From: Ruegeria_B marisflavi
GTDB taxonomy: Bacteria; Pseudomonadota; Alphaproteobacteria; Rhodobacterales; Rhodobacteraceae
Length of the DNA: 64,000 nucleotides
Direction: 5' to 3'
NCBI RefSeq assembly: GCF_025673445.1
Contig: NZ_JAOVQN010000015.1
Coordinates: 62,001 to 126,000 of the forward strand
Below the pieces are notes generated by a model, which saw only the letters and a program-made list of their open reading frames with translations, made no database searches and was not told the origin of the DNA. Positions 51,401-60,802 of the stretch are shown here, piece by piece (positions within the stretch are counted from its first letter, which is position 1; every line of letters starts with the position of its first letter). The position numbers were made by a program, and so were the translations under genes.

Positions 51401-52210
51401 TCAGCTTGCCGTGATGACATAACCCTGCATTTTCGCCTTGACCGCGCCCGTTCCGAAACGGGCGCGGATTTCTTCTGTCGCGGCCTCGATGATCCGCCGG
51501 ACCATGGCCTCACCATGCGGGGCGATCTCGCCATACATCGGGGTGCCCCTCACATAGGCGATGGCCGGATGCGACGGATCGGGCGCGCGGCTGGTCGCCG
51601 TGACCTTGTCGATGACGACATGCCTGAATCCGGCCTGCTCCAGCTCTGCACGGATACGCTCGGGGTATCCGTGGCCATGTGGCGTGCGCGCCAGGAAATG
51701 CGGCGGCGTGGCGGGCAGCAGGGTCGAGGCGACCTCGGTCACGACCTGCGCGAATTCGTTGTGCTCGATCCCGTCCCAGATATTGAAAAGGAACCGCCCG
51801 TCGGGCCGCAGAACGCGCCGCGCTTCGGCATAGCCGCGAACCCGGTCAGGAAAGAACATCGCGCCAAACTGGCAACAGACCGCATCAAAGCTCTGATCCT
51901 CGAAAGGCAGGGCAAGCGCGTCGGCGGGTTGCCAGCTGATGCGGCTATCTTCGCCCTGAATCGCGCGGGCGCGGTCAAGCATCGGCGGATTGAGGTCGGT
52001 CACCACGTATCGGGCGTCCCGGGACAGCAGCGGCGCCAGGGCGCGGGTAACAACCCCGCTGCCCGCCGCAGTTTCCAGAACATCGTGGACAAGATGGCTG
52101 GCAACGCGCTGCGCCAGGTCATCGGCGTAATGCGTAAAGATCAGCGGAACCAGATAGCTGTCGTATATGTCGGGTATGTCGCCGGCAAAGGCCGTGTCGT
52201 TCGCGGTCAT
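51401..52210 (-). CDS. Class I SAM-dependent methyltransferase (UbiE-like)
   Basis: 269 residues, Rossmann methyltransferase: motif I VLETAAGSGVVTRAL, acidic residue in YVVTDLNPPMLDRA, motif II FDAVCCQFGAMFFPD and post-motif RRVLRPDGRFLFNIWD. Methyl acceptor unknown. Start at 52210 follows GGGGGAGGG; the frame extends 26 codons upstream without support. Stop lies 9 bases from the prpE stop, convergent. Confidence 0.85.
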   Translation of the reverse strand: MTANDTAFAGDIPDIYDSYLVPLIFTHYADDLAQRVASHLVHDVLETAAGSGVVTRALAPLLSRDARYVVTDLNPPMLDRARAIQGEDSRISWQPADALALPFEDQSFDAVCCQFGAMFFPDRVRGYAEARRVLRPDGRFLFNIWDGIEHNEFAQVVTEVASTLLPATPPHFLARTPHGHGYPERIRAELEQAGFRHVVIDKVTATSRAPDPSHPAIAYVRGTPMYGEIAPHGEAMVRRIIEAATEEIRARFGTGAVKAKMQGYVITAS

Positions 52211-52382
52211 CGTACCCTCCCCCGAGGTGACGGCGCGATCATAGCACAAAACCGGCACGGACTGAGCGAAGTCTTTACGAGACCCCAAGAAACTGTGATC
52301 GAATGTATCCGCTCGCCCGGTTGCCAGATATCGCGCGGCTTTCTAGCCTTTGCGGGAACCCGACAGAACAGAGGAGATGCCG

Positions 52383-52829
52383 ATGCGCGCATTGCTGTCT
52401 GCCTTGGCCTGCTGCCTTGCCCTGCCCGCCGCCGCGGCCGAGGGGCATCGCATCCAGGTCACCGGCGAATTGATCGATACCTGGTGTTACTACTCCGGTG
52501 TCATGGGCGGCCCCGAGGCGGTGGTCGGCTCGGCCCACCACACCTGCGCCCTGTGGTGCTCGGCGGGTGGCATCCCGGTGGGATTGCAGGCCGAGGACGG
52601 TACCATCTACATGGTGCTCAAGATCGAGCAGGACGACCAGCTGGCCGGGGGCGATACCGCGCTCCGCCTTGCCTCGCATATGGTCGAGGCAGACGGGATG
52701 CATTACGAGCGTGACGGTATCAACTATCTGATCGTCGACCAGGTGATCAGCGATCTGGGCATCACCAATCTCAACCACGAAGACTTTGGCCCCGTGCCCG
52801 GCTTCGCCATCCCGGAGCCCAAGGAATGA
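52383..52829 (+). CDS. Periplasmic Cys-containing OB-fold-like protein (SCO1 cluster, gene 1)
   Basis: 148 residues with a Sec signal peptide (1-18, ending PAAAA). The mature part starts IQVTGELIDTWCYYSG and has HHTCALWCSAGGIPVGL, then a beta-rich stretch GTIYMVLKIEQ, a pattern like small OB-fold periplasmic proteins. The Cys and His residues (WC, HHTC, WC) could bind copper or form disulfides. Start taken at the second ATG, six bases after GAGGAG. Overlaps the next gene by ATGA; a metal-handling role with SCO1 is inference. Confidence 0.68.
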   Translation: MRALLSALACCLALPAAAAEGHRIQVTGELIDTWCYYSGVMGGPEAVVGSAHHTCALWCSAGGIPVGLQAEDGTIYMVLKIEQDDQLAGGDTALRLASHMVEADGMHYERDGINYLIVDQVISDLGITNLNHEDFGPVPGFAIPEPKE

Positions 52830-53386
52830 GACGGTTTTCCCTCGCGCTGGCGCTCTTGGCCAGCCCCGCCATGGCTCAGGATTTTTCGGCCGGTTCAACC
52901 GCAAACGCCTGGAACCTCTACGCCGAGAAACCGGCGTTCTTTGAGGCCAAGGTGGTCGATCTGCTCTGTGAGCTGACCGGCGACTGCCCGGCCGATTGCG
53001 GCGCGGGCAAGCGGCAGTTGGGCCTGTTGCGCAGCGTCGACAATGTCATGGTCCTGCCGCTCAAGAACGGGCAGCCGGTGTTTTCCGGCGCCGCTGCCGA
53101 CCTGGCCCCCTATTGCGGCCAGACGGTTGAGGTGGACGGTTTAATGATCGACGACCCCGATCTGGGCGCCAAACATGTCTATCAGGTTCAGAAGATCCGC
53201 CTGCCCGGCGGCGAATGGGAGAAGGCCAACCGCTTTACCAAAGTCTGGGGTGCCGAGAATCCCGAGGCAGCCGGCGAAGGCCCGTGGTTCCGCCGCGATC
53301 CGCGCGTCAATAGCGAGATCGCCAAGGACGGGTATCTTGGTCTGGGGTTGGAAACCGACGAGGCATTCATCAAGGACTGGTTCTGA
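52826..53386 (+). CDS. Periplasmic Cys-rich protein (SCO1 cluster, gene 2)
   Basis: 186 residues with a signal peptide (1-17, ending PAMAQ). The mature protein has a cysteine cluster CELTGDCPADCGAGKRQLG, a further Cys in APYCGQTVEVDGLM, and a C-terminal region ending LETDEAFIKDWF. Its middle (VMVLPLKNGQPVF, VYQVQKIRLPGG) again reads as a small beta-barrel and parallels gene 1. Not recognised as a named family. Shares one base with the SCO1 start (TGATG), so all three genes are translationally coupled. Confidence 0.68.
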   Translation: MRRFSLALALLASPAMAQDFSAGSTANAWNLYAEKPAFFEAKVVDLLCELTGDCPADCGAGKRQLGLLRSVDNVMVLPLKNGQPVFSGAAADLAPYCGQTVEVDGLMIDDPDLGAKHVYQVQKIRLPGGEWEKANRFTKVWGAENPEAAGEGPWFRRDPRVNSEIAKDGYLGLGLETDEAFIKDWF

Positions 53387-53955
53387 TGCTGGCTCGACTG
53401 ACCCTTGTGGCCGCCTTGCTGGCGGCCACGACATCGGGCGCGGGCAATGGCCCGCTGCCCTTCGCACTCGGCGGAGCGTTCGAATTGACTGATCAGTACA
53501 ACCAGCGGCGCAGCCAAATTGACCCGGACGGGCATGGGCAGTTGCTGTTTTTCGGTTACGCCAACTGCCCCGGCATCTGTTCGGTCGCAATGCCGATGAT
53601 GGCCGAAGCGGTGGATCGGCTGAAAGAAGAGGGGCGCACTGTCACGCCGGTGATGATTACCGTAGACCCCGAGCGTGACCAGCCCGGAACCATGGGTACG
53701 CCGCTGGCAAAATACCATGCAGATTTTGTCGGTCTGACCGGGACCGAAGCCGAATTGCGGACCGCCTATGACGCGTTTTCGGTTGAAAAGGAATTGGCCT
53801 ATGTCGATCCGGAATACGGGCCAGTCTATACTCATGGCAGTTTTGTCTACCTGCTGAGCGCCGAGGGCAAGGTGCTGACCCTTGTGCCCCCGATCCTGAC
53901 CTCGGACAGAGTGGTCGAACTGGCCAGGAAGTATCTACCGGAAGACACGAGGTGA
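53386..53955 (+). CDS. SCO1/SenC-family copper chaperone/thiol oxidoreductase
   Basis: 189 residues, periplasmic thioredoxin fold. N-terminal signal sequence (1-20), then FFGYANCPGICSVAMPMM with the CxxxC copper/thiol motif (about residues 65-69), VMITVDPERDQPGT, and the conserved His in YTHGSFVYLL. SCO proteins deliver copper to the CuA site of cytochrome oxidase or act as thiol reductants. No oxidase genes are in the window, so its target may be the two Cys-rich partner proteins (inference). Confidence 0.88.
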   Translation: MLARLTLVAALLAATTSGAGNGPLPFALGGAFELTDQYNQRRSQIDPDGHGQLLFFGYANCPGICSVAMPMMAEAVDRLKEEGRTVTPVMITVDPERDQPGTMGTPLAKYHADFVGLTGTEAELRTAYDAFSVEKELAYVDPEYGPVYTHGSFVYLLSAEGKVLTLVPPILTSDRVVELARKYLPEDTR

Positions 53956-54038
53956 CCTTACGTCACTGATTTTCCTCGCCCATGGTCAACCCACTCCGCC
54001 CCGCCTAACCTCCGATTAGCGGCAAGGGAGGTCGGAGA

Positions 54039-55469
54039 ATGACACAGGCAACGCTGTGGCAGTTGGATGCGAATGAAATCGTCGCGCGGACACGCACCGG
54101 GGAATTGAGCGCCGAAGAAGCTGTCGGCGCCGCAATCGACCGGATGGAGGCGGTTAACCCCAGCCTGAACGCGGTGGTGCAAAGCTGCACCGAACAGGCG
54201 ATGGACCGCGCCCGCGCGCTGGACAAGGCTCGTGCCGAGGGTGCGGCGCCCGGACCCCTGTTCGGCGTGCCGGTCACCATCAAGGTCAATGTGGACCAGA
54301 CCGGATATGCCACCACCAACGGCGTGACCGCGCTGAAAGACATGATTGCGCCCGATGACGCGCCAGTTGTTCGCAACCTGCAAGCGGCGGGCGCGGTGGT
54401 GATCGGGCGCACCAATACGCCTGAGTTCTCGTTCCGTGCCGATACAGACAATCCGCTGCACGGACGCACCTACAATCCGTGGGGAAGGCATATCTCGCCC
54501 GGTGGTTCATCGGGCGGCGCTGGTGCCGCCGTGATGGCCGGCATTGGCGCGCTGGCCCATGGCAACGACATCGGTGGCTCGCTGCGCTTTCCCGCCGCGG
54601 CCAACGGTGCCGTGACGGTGAAACCCGGGCTTGGCCGGGTCCCCGCCTGGAACCCCAGCCAGAAGGCCGAGCGTGGCATGCTGGCGCAATCCATGTCGGT
54701 GCAGGGGTTGATCACCCGCTCGGCCGCCGACCTGCACCTGGCCATGCCCAGCCTGATCGCATCCGATCCGCGCGATCCGTTCCATGTGCCCCTTCCCTGG
54801 CGGGGCACCCCGGTCGATGGGCCAATCCGGGTGGCCTTTACCAAGGCAACCTATGGCTATGACCTGCATCCCGAGGTCGAGGCGGCGTTGGACGCTGCTC
54901 GTGACGCGCTGTGCGATGCCGGTTATCTGGTCGAAGAGGTCGAGACCCCCGACGCCTTCGAGGCAGGGCGCGCCGGATACCGTGCCCTGATGGGCGAGGT
55001 CTGGGCGCTGATGAAGGCGGATGTGGAGGCCTATGGATCGCAAACCGTGCGGGATATCTTCGAGGTCTATTTTCAGGAGTTCCCGCCCTTTCACGGCACC
55101 GAACTGTTGCAGGTGATGGCCAAGCGCAGCCACTATGCGCGTGAATGGTCGCTGTTTCTGGAACGCTACCCGCTGGTGCTTGGCCCGTTCCTGCCGCAAC
55201 CCTTCTTTGGCCCCGACCGCGACACCGAGGGCGCCGAGGGCGTGCACGAGGTCCTGGGCGCCGCGGTCTGGTCTTATGCGATGAACTTCATGGGCCTACC
55301 CGCTGCCTGCGTGCCGACACGGCTGGCCAATCTGCCAAAGGGATCGCAACCGATCAACGTTCAGATCACCGCGCGGCGCTGGCGCGAGGATATGGCGGTG
55401 GATGCAGCCGCCGCAATCGAGGCCCGCATTGGTCGCATGTGCACGCAGCTTTGGTCGCAGATGGCCTAG
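54039..55469 (+). CDS. Amidase (amidase-signature family)
   Basis: 476 residues with the Ser-cisSer-Lys triad: Lys in VTIKVNVDQTGYAT, the Gly/Ser-rich SPGGSSGGAGAAVMAG, and the nucleophile block GNDIGGSLRFPAA. The start ELDANEIVAR-like helix and ending are typical of GatA-type amidases but no GatB/C genes are near, so a free amidase of unknown amide substrate is likely. GGGAGG precedes the ATG. 83 bases after the SCO1 gene. Confidence 0.88.
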   Translation: MTQATLWQLDANEIVARTRTGELSAEEAVGAAIDRMEAVNPSLNAVVQSCTEQAMDRARALDKARAEGAAPGPLFGVPVTIKVNVDQTGYATTNGVTALKDMIAPDDAPVVRNLQAAGAVVIGRTNTPEFSFRADTDNPLHGRTYNPWGRHISPGGSSGGAGAAVMAGIGALAHGNDIGGSLRFPAAANGAVTVKPGLGRVPAWNPSQKAERGMLAQSMSVQGLITRSAADLHLAMPSLIASDPRDPFHVPLPWRGTPVDGPIRVAFTKATYGYDLHPEVEAALDAARDALCDAGYLVEEVETPDAFEAGRAGYRALMGEVWALMKADVEAYGSQTVRDIFEVYFQEFPPFHGTELLQVMAKRSHYAREWSLFLERYPLVLGPFLPQPFFGPDRDTEGAEGVHEVLGAAVWSYAMNFMGLPAACVPTRLANLPKGSQPINVQITARRWREDMAVDAAAAIEARIGRMCTQLWSQMA

Positions 55470-55500
55470 GCGTCAGCCTGCCCTGTTTCGAGGCTGACGC
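55470..55500 (+). terminator. Hairpin after the amidase gene
   Basis: GCGTCAGCCT, 11-base loop, AGGCTGACGC: a perfect 10-bp stem starting right at the amidase stop. No T-run. Probable transcript end. Confidence 0.6.
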
Positions 55501-55894
55501 GGTTCATTTCCGCCAGGAAATGCTTCGTTAGCCTTGTGAGTATCGCTCGAAGATCGCCCCACGCGATCACGCAGCCCCGACGCAACCGCCGGGCAGGTTC
55601 AATGCAAGTCATACTTCGACATTCAAACTGGACCAATCGCGCGGAGTTGAGCGAAATCGGACCCTCAACAATACGCAGCAAACTTGTGCGGCGGACCGAA
55701 CTCGCGAAGGCCTAAAGGATGCCGTTTGGGTGGCTGCCGAAAACGGTAGACGGCTCATGTTTGGCAAAACCAAGACTTAAGGGCCCTACCCGGTTTCCCA
55801 ACCGGTTTTCTTTCGAAACCGGCGCAAAAAAAGAAATTAACGAATTGGGCAATTTGTGTGTATCTTTGGAGGATGGGGAACAGGAATCTGTTAA
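55501..55894. other. Non-coding gap ahead of the secretion locus, with nested hairpins
   Basis: About 390 bases without a supportable gene. At 55790-55822 CCGGTTTC is followed by a second CCGGTTT (55802) and then GAAACCGG (55815-55822), so either upstream copy can pair with the single downstream arm; two exclusive hairpins are possible. Sequence after 55825 is AT-rich and leads to the TolC gene start. A 71-codon minus frame at 55466-55681 has no ribosome site or recognisable content. Confidence 0.5.
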
Positions 55895-57277
55895 ATGAAA
55901 CGTGTCTTATTTACTGTATTGGTATTTTCTTCGGTCTTTGGCGAAAGCATTTCTCCGGCCAGAGCACATGAACTGAAAACATCCGTTCAAACTGCTCTTT
56001 CTTCGAATCCCAGGATAAAGGCTCATGATGCCGCGGTTCGGACCGCTGCGTTTGAATTGCTTGAGATGCGTGGAACTTACCTGCCAACGGTTTCGCTTTT
56101 TGGCACCATTGGACCTGAGTATGTGGACGACCCTAACGGGCTATCCGCCATCGACAATGCGCGCACAAAAACCGCAAGAGAAATTGGTGTTGTAGCGAGC
56201 TTGCCGCTTTTTGACGGTTACAAGAGGGCAAACACTATTTTCACCCGGGCCGCCCAGCTGGACCGGAGCATGTTCGAATATCTCGACGCTTCGGAAACGA
56301 TGGCGCTTTTGGTTGTGCAGGCCCATATGGATGTTGTGCGGAACCAAAACATCCTTGCGACAGCCAATGACCATCTGGCGCGCCACCTTGATATTGCACG
56401 ACGTGTCGGGGAGCAGGTTGCTGGTGGAAAGCTGCCTCTTAGTGACCAGTTGCAGGTGGAGAGCAGGGTCGAGACTGTGCGTATCACCATCAGCGAGATT
56501 TCCAACGAACTGGAAATGTCCCGCTCTCGCTACAGAGAATTGGTCGGCACGCCGAACGTACCTGGCTTGAATGCTCCGGGTCTTCCGAAACTGCCGTCAA
56601 GCCTCAACGACCTGATCGCCTCCAGCATTCAGAACAACTTCAGGGTCAAGCAAGCTCAAGCGAATGTTGACGTCAGAAAGTTTGAAAAGCTGACCAACGA
56701 AGCGGAGTACTTACCGCAAGTAAACCTGAGAGCCGGTGCCTCTGTCGGGGCGGACCTCGACGGGGCGAGCGGTAACGAAAACCGCTCTTTCATCAGTGTC
56801 GACCTCAACTGGAAACTGTTCAATGGCGGACGCAGCGAACGCCGGGCTGCGTTGCTGGAACGTCAAAACGAAGCGTTGTACTTGAGGATGGCCACATTGC
56901 GCGAAGTGCAGCAAATCGCCGAAAACGCATGGTCGAGCTTTCAGTCGAGCCAACGGATAGCAACAATTGCCGCCAAGCAGGTGACACTCAATCACGATTT
57001 GGTCGACCAATACACACTGGAATTCCAGTTGGACACGCGCAGCCTGCTTGATCTGCTTATCGGCGAAACCGAGTTGTTCAGGTCTCGCATCGAGTTGATT
57101 GATGCAAGGGCCGGAGCCACGTTTAATGCTTATCGCATGCTTGCCGCGCAAAGTAGGCTTGCCCAGTATTTTGGCATCGACAGTACGGGAGAGGCGCTGC
57201 TGCTGGCAGTACAAGCGAACGAGTTGCAGAAGCCTCTTGACGTCGTTGATCGGGCGGTTCCGATCGTGAAAAGATGA
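55895..57277 (+). CDS. TolC-family outer-membrane protein of a type I secretion system
   Basis: 460 residues. Signal peptide (1-25, ending PARA), then two outer-membrane-efflux repeats: VQTALSSNPRIKAHDAAVRTA opens the first and DLIASSIQNNFRVKQAQANVD the second. Coiled-coil helices separate short beta segments such as SLPLFDGYKRANTIF and DLNWKLFNGGRSERRA, both with the LF-DGG-type turn of TolC/AggA/LapE proteins. Forms the trimeric exit channel with the ABC exporter and fusion protein that follow. Overlaps the ABC gene by ATGA. Confidence 0.9.
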   Translation: MKRVLFTVLVFSSVFGESISPARAHELKTSVQTALSSNPRIKAHDAAVRTAAFELLEMRGTYLPTVSLFGTIGPEYVDDPNGLSAIDNARTKTAREIGVVASLPLFDGYKRANTIFTRAAQLDRSMFEYLDASETMALLVVQAHMDVVRNQNILATANDHLARHLDIARRVGEQVAGGKLPLSDQLQVESRVETVRITISEISNELEMSRSRYRELVGTPNVPGLNAPGLPKLPSSLNDLIASSIQNNFRVKQAQANVDVRKFEKLTNEAEYLPQVNLRAGASVGADLDGASGNENRSFISVDLNWKLFNGGRSERRAALLERQNEALYLRMATLREVQQIAENAWSSFQSSQRIATIAAKQVTLNHDLVDQYTLEFQLDTRSLLDLLIGETELFRSRIELIDARAGATFNAYRMLAAQSRLAQYFGIDSTGEALLLAVQANELQKPLDVVDRAVPIVKR

Positions 57278-59478
57278 ATGAAGGAACAAGTAAGGATAAA
57301 GGACTTGACGTCGAGGACGTAGTAAGCCCGTCCCTTGTTCATGTCGGTGAACGGCCAGGCTTGCGATTGGTGCAATGGTTTGCCGACTACTACATGCGAC
57401 CGTTCACTCAGACGGCTGTCTTGTCGCGACTTCCGGCGGGCGCGAATCTCGACAATTCTGAAGATCTGGAATTGGCTCTGGCAACCCTTGGGTTCAGAAC
57501 GCGATTGCATCGCACTAAACTACGCCATCTCGATCCTGTCGTGCTACCGTGTATCGCATTCGACAGCCGCAACAAACCATTGATAATAAATGCAATAGAT
57601 ACCAAGAACCGGACCGCCACCACCCGGGAACCTGGCTCTGAAACAGATGAAATCCAGACGCTGCGACTCGTAGAGGGACGCGTGAAGCCCGATCTTCTGC
57701 TGGTTACCCCGATGGAAGATGAAAATGCCAGACCCCGTGTAGCATACGACGACAGCGTCGACGCACCCGGTTCGTCTTGGTTCTGGAGACCGGTGCGCCA
57801 GAACTGGCGTGGCTGGCTCCATGTCATGATCGCCACTCTGCTGATAAACCTGATGGGGCTGGCGCTGCCGCTGTTTGTCATGAATGTCTATGACCGGGTG
57901 ATTCCGACATTTTCGACAGTTACCCTTTGGACATTGGCCACGGGAGTATGCATCGCGATCGGCCTTGATCTGTTGCTGCGCCAAATCAGGAGCAGCCTGC
58001 TAGAGCAGATCAGCCGACGCGTCGACCTGAAAATCGCGTCGGACCTGTTTCGCCAGGTCATGAATATCCGGCTAACGGCGAGAGAAGTAGGCGCGGCCGG
58101 ACTTGCGTCCCTGGTGCGGGAGTACGAATCTATCAGAGAGCTGTTTGCATCCGCGTCCTTTATCGCCGCGGTCGATTTCTTGTTCGTCGGCGTTTTTATC
58201 GGGGCGCTCTTCCTGATCGTGGGACCGCTGGCCTATGTACCACTCCTGGCGATTTTCGTCACCTTAGCAGCCGCTGTTTTGGCGCAAATCCCGTTGGCAC
58301 GAGCGGCCAAATCATCCATCGAGGTGGAATCCCGTCGAATGGGTCTGCTTTCCGAAGCGTTGTCCGGCGTGACGACAATCAAGACGCTGAACGCGGAACA
58401 CATCATGCAGCGGTATTGGGAGGAAGCGGTTGCCGCTTCTACTCGTTTGAGAAGCTATTCGCGCATTTGGGCCAACTTCACCCAGAGCATGACAATTGCC
58501 ACACAACAATTGACCAGCGTAGGGATCATCCTATGGGGTGTCTACCTAGTGGTTGAGGGTGACGTGACCATCGGTGGGCTGATTGCAGCCAACATCCTGT
58601 CGTCGCGAGCGTTGGCGCCTCTTGCGACTATCGCGCAGACCATCTTCAGGGCACAGTACGCGCGCAAATCGCTACACGCCCTAAATAACCTCATGGCCGC
58701 TCCTGTCGAGCGGACGGCGGTGGTGCGTTCAAACTTGCGTGTCCGAAAGGGAGCGATTGCCCTCAGGGACATTACATTCAGCTATCCGGGCAGCAGCGTG
58801 ACCGCTCTGGATCGGATCAACCTCGTCATTTCCCCTGGCGAGCGGGTCGCGGTTTTGGGGCGGGTCGGTTCGGGCAAGTCGACTTTGGGCATGATGCTGG
58901 CTGGTCTGATCGCGCCAAACAGTGGAACATTGCTGATCGACAACCACAATTTGAGCCAGTTCGACCCGACAGAGCTTCGTGAAGGGATAGGGTATCTCCC
59001 GCAAACCTGTGAATTCTTTACAGGAACACTCCGCGATAACCTGCTGACCGGGCGACCAAACAGCACTCAGTCTGAAATCGAACGGGCGCTCTTCCTTTCC
59101 GGGCTTGACGAGTTCGTTTCAGCGACCCCGGAGGGGTTGGAACTTTTCATCGGGGACCGGGGCATGAGGCTGTCAGGTGGCCAGATGCAGGCCCTTACGC
59201 TGGCGCGTCTATTGTTGCGCGAGCCAAAGCTTCTGTTCCTCGATGAACCAACAAACGCAATGGATCAGGAGATGGAAACGCGGGTTTGCCGCCGGCTTGG
59301 CGAGGACCTGGATCGAGAGACTGGGTTAATCCTGTGCACGCACCGGCAGCCGGTTGCGGCAGTCGCAAACCGATTTGTTGTTCTGGACAAGGGTAAAGTC
59401 GTACTTGATGGTCCCCGCGAGCAGGTGCTGGCATCATTGCGCAGCGGCACGACGTCCGAACAACGGGCAGGTGCGTAG
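57274..59478 (+). CDS. Type I secretion ABC exporter with inactive C39-like domain (LapB/HlyB type)
   Basis: 734 residues. The N-terminal 130 form a C39-peptidase-like domain without the catalytic Cys, which in HlyB/LapB exporters recognises and does not cleave the cargo. Six membrane spans follow (about 180-470), then the nucleotide-binding domain: Walker A GRVGSGKST, signature LSGGQ and Walker B LLFLDEPTNAMD with the switch His in CTHRQPVAA. It uses ATP to export an unfolded protein with a C-terminal signal straight to the outside, through the TolC-like protein. The stop shares its last base with the GTG of the fusion-protein gene. Confidence 0.92.
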   Translation: MNEGTSKDKGLDVEDVVSPSLVHVGERPGLRLVQWFADYYMRPFTQTAVLSRLPAGANLDNSEDLELALATLGFRTRLHRTKLRHLDPVVLPCIAFDSRNKPLIINAIDTKNRTATTREPGSETDEIQTLRLVEGRVKPDLLLVTPMEDENARPRVAYDDSVDAPGSSWFWRPVRQNWRGWLHVMIATLLINLMGLALPLFVMNVYDRVIPTFSTVTLWTLATGVCIAIGLDLLLRQIRSSLLEQISRRVDLKIASDLFRQVMNIRLTAREVGAAGLASLVREYESIRELFASASFIAAVDFLFVGVFIGALFLIVGPLAYVPLLAIFVTLAAAVLAQIPLARAAKSSIEVESRRMGLLSEALSGVTTIKTLNAEHIMQRYWEEAVAASTRLRSYSRIWANFTQSMTIATQQLTSVGIILWGVYLVVEGDVTIGGLIAANILSSRALAPLATIAQTIFRAQYARKSLHALNNLMAAPVERTAVVRSNLRVRKGAIALRDITFSYPGSSVTALDRINLVISPGERVAVLGRVGSGKSTLGMMLAGLIAPNSGTLLIDNHNLSQFDPTELREGIGYLPQTCEFFTGTLRDNLLTGRPNSTQSEIERALFLSGLDEFVSATPEGLELFIGDRGMRLSGGQMQALTLARLLLREPKLLFLDEPTNAMDQEMETRVCRRLGEDLDRETGLILCTHRQPVAAVANRFVVLDKGKVVLDGPREQVLASLRSGTTSEQRAGA

Positions 59479-60800
59479 TGTTCGGCCAGCGTATCGAAGC
59501 GACCTATTCAAACAGACCCACTTCGATGGGGCGAAAGGCCGGTAGCGCCTTATCACGGCGGCTATTGCTTTTGATTGCTGCCGCAGTCGGTGCATTCTTT
59601 TTTTGGGCCAACTCAAGTGAAATCGAGGAATACACCCGCAGCGATGGTCAGGTGATCCCGTCAAGCAAGGTTCAGATCGTTCAGAGCCTTGAAGGCGGGA
59701 TCGTGCAAAGCATCGACGTATCCGAAGGAGATCTGGTCCAACAGGGTGATGTTCTCATGCAGATTGATGACACCCGTTTTTCTTCGGAAATGGGTGAACT
59801 GAATCAGCGCCTCAGCGCCCTGATAGCAGAACGGATACGCCTCGTCGCCGAATCGAACATGTCTGAGGAGGTCTCCTTTCCGAATGACCTGGTGAGCACA
59901 AATCCCCGTGCCACCGGTGCGGAACACGAACTGTTTTACACCCGTCGTCATCAGCTGGCACGCGAGCTCGACGTTTTGAATGATCGCTTAGTTCAGCGGC
60001 AAAGCGAATTTGCCGAGTTGGAAGCACAGCAACTGAAACGCAGCAAGATGGTCGAACCCCTGCGGGAAGAGGTAGAGTTGGCCACCAACATGACGCAAAC
60101 AGGGGTTTTCCCAAAGATCGAACTTTTGCGTTTAAACTCCCAATTGGCGGCGCTGGAGGGCGACTTGGCGGTCGGCGAAGCGACAAAGGCCCGGCTCCAG
60201 TCCGCGATTACCCAGGCCAGATCCGAAATCGAAGTTGCGCGTTCGGGATACCTGTTGACCGCTCGCCAGCGATTAGCCCAATTACAGGTAGAGCTTTCCG
60301 TAGTGGAGGAGACCCTGCGTGCCGCCAGTGACAGGGTCGCCCGAACAATGATACGCGCACCACTGCGCGGCACTGTAAACGCACTTGCTATCAATACTCC
60401 CGGCGCGGTGGTGGCGCCCGGCCAACCCCTTGCCGAAATTGTCCCGACCGACGATGGCCTGATAATCGAAGCCTACCTGCGCCCAACCGATGTCGCGTTT
60501 GTGAAACCAAAAGCTGAAGTCTCAATCAAGATCACGGCTTACGACTACTTGATCTACGGATCCTTAAAAGGCCGTGTCGAGCGGATAGGAGCAGACACCG
60601 TTACCGCCGAAGACGGTACGGAGTTTTTCAAAGTGGTCGTGGAAACGGACCAAAACTTTTTGGGCCCCGAAAGCGATCCACTGCCGATTTCTCCGGGAAT
60701 GGTTGCCAAAGTCGACATTCTTACAGGCAAGAGAACCGTGATGGACTATCTGCTCAAGCCGATACGGCGAGCTCAATATGAGGCGATGCGAGAGCGCTGA
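59478..60800 (+). CDS. HlyD/LapC-family membrane fusion protein
   Basis: 440 residues: one membrane anchor (about 28-46), a lipoyl/beta half (GQVIPSSKVQIVQSLEGG, IDVSEGDLVQQGDVL), a long coiled coil (about 100-290), the second lipoyl half (MIRAPLRGTVNALAINTPG) and a beta-barrel end with the typical IPISPGM-like segment LPISPGMVAKVDIL. Bridges the ABC exporter and the TolC-like channel. GTG start within the TAGTG junction with the ABC gene. Stop is two bases from the convergent cyclase stop. Confidence 0.92.
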   Translation: MFGQRIEATYSNRPTSMGRKAGSALSRRLLLLIAAAVGAFFFWANSSEIEEYTRSDGQVIPSSKVQIVQSLEGGIVQSIDVSEGDLVQQGDVLMQIDDTRFSSEMGELNQRLSALIAERIRLVAESNMSEEVSFPNDLVSTNPRATGAEHELFYTRRHQLARELDVLNDRLVQRQSEFAELEAQQLKRSKMVEPLREEVELATNMTQTGVFPKIELLRLNSQLAALEGDLAVGEATKARLQSAITQARSEIEVARSGYLLTARQRLAQLQVELSVVEETLRAASDRVARTMIRAPLRGTVNALAINTPGAVVAPGQPLAEIVPTDDGLIIEAYLRPTDVAFVKPKAEVSIKITAYDYLIYGSLKGRVERIGADTVTAEDGTEFFKVVVETDQNFLGPESDPLPISPGMVAKVDILTGKRTVMDYLLKPIRRAQYEAMRER

Positions 60801-60802
60801 GG

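Noticed and set aside
55466..55681. 71-codon minus-strand frame after the amidase gene
   Set aside because: No ribosome site, overlaps the terminator hairpin, and no recognisable content.
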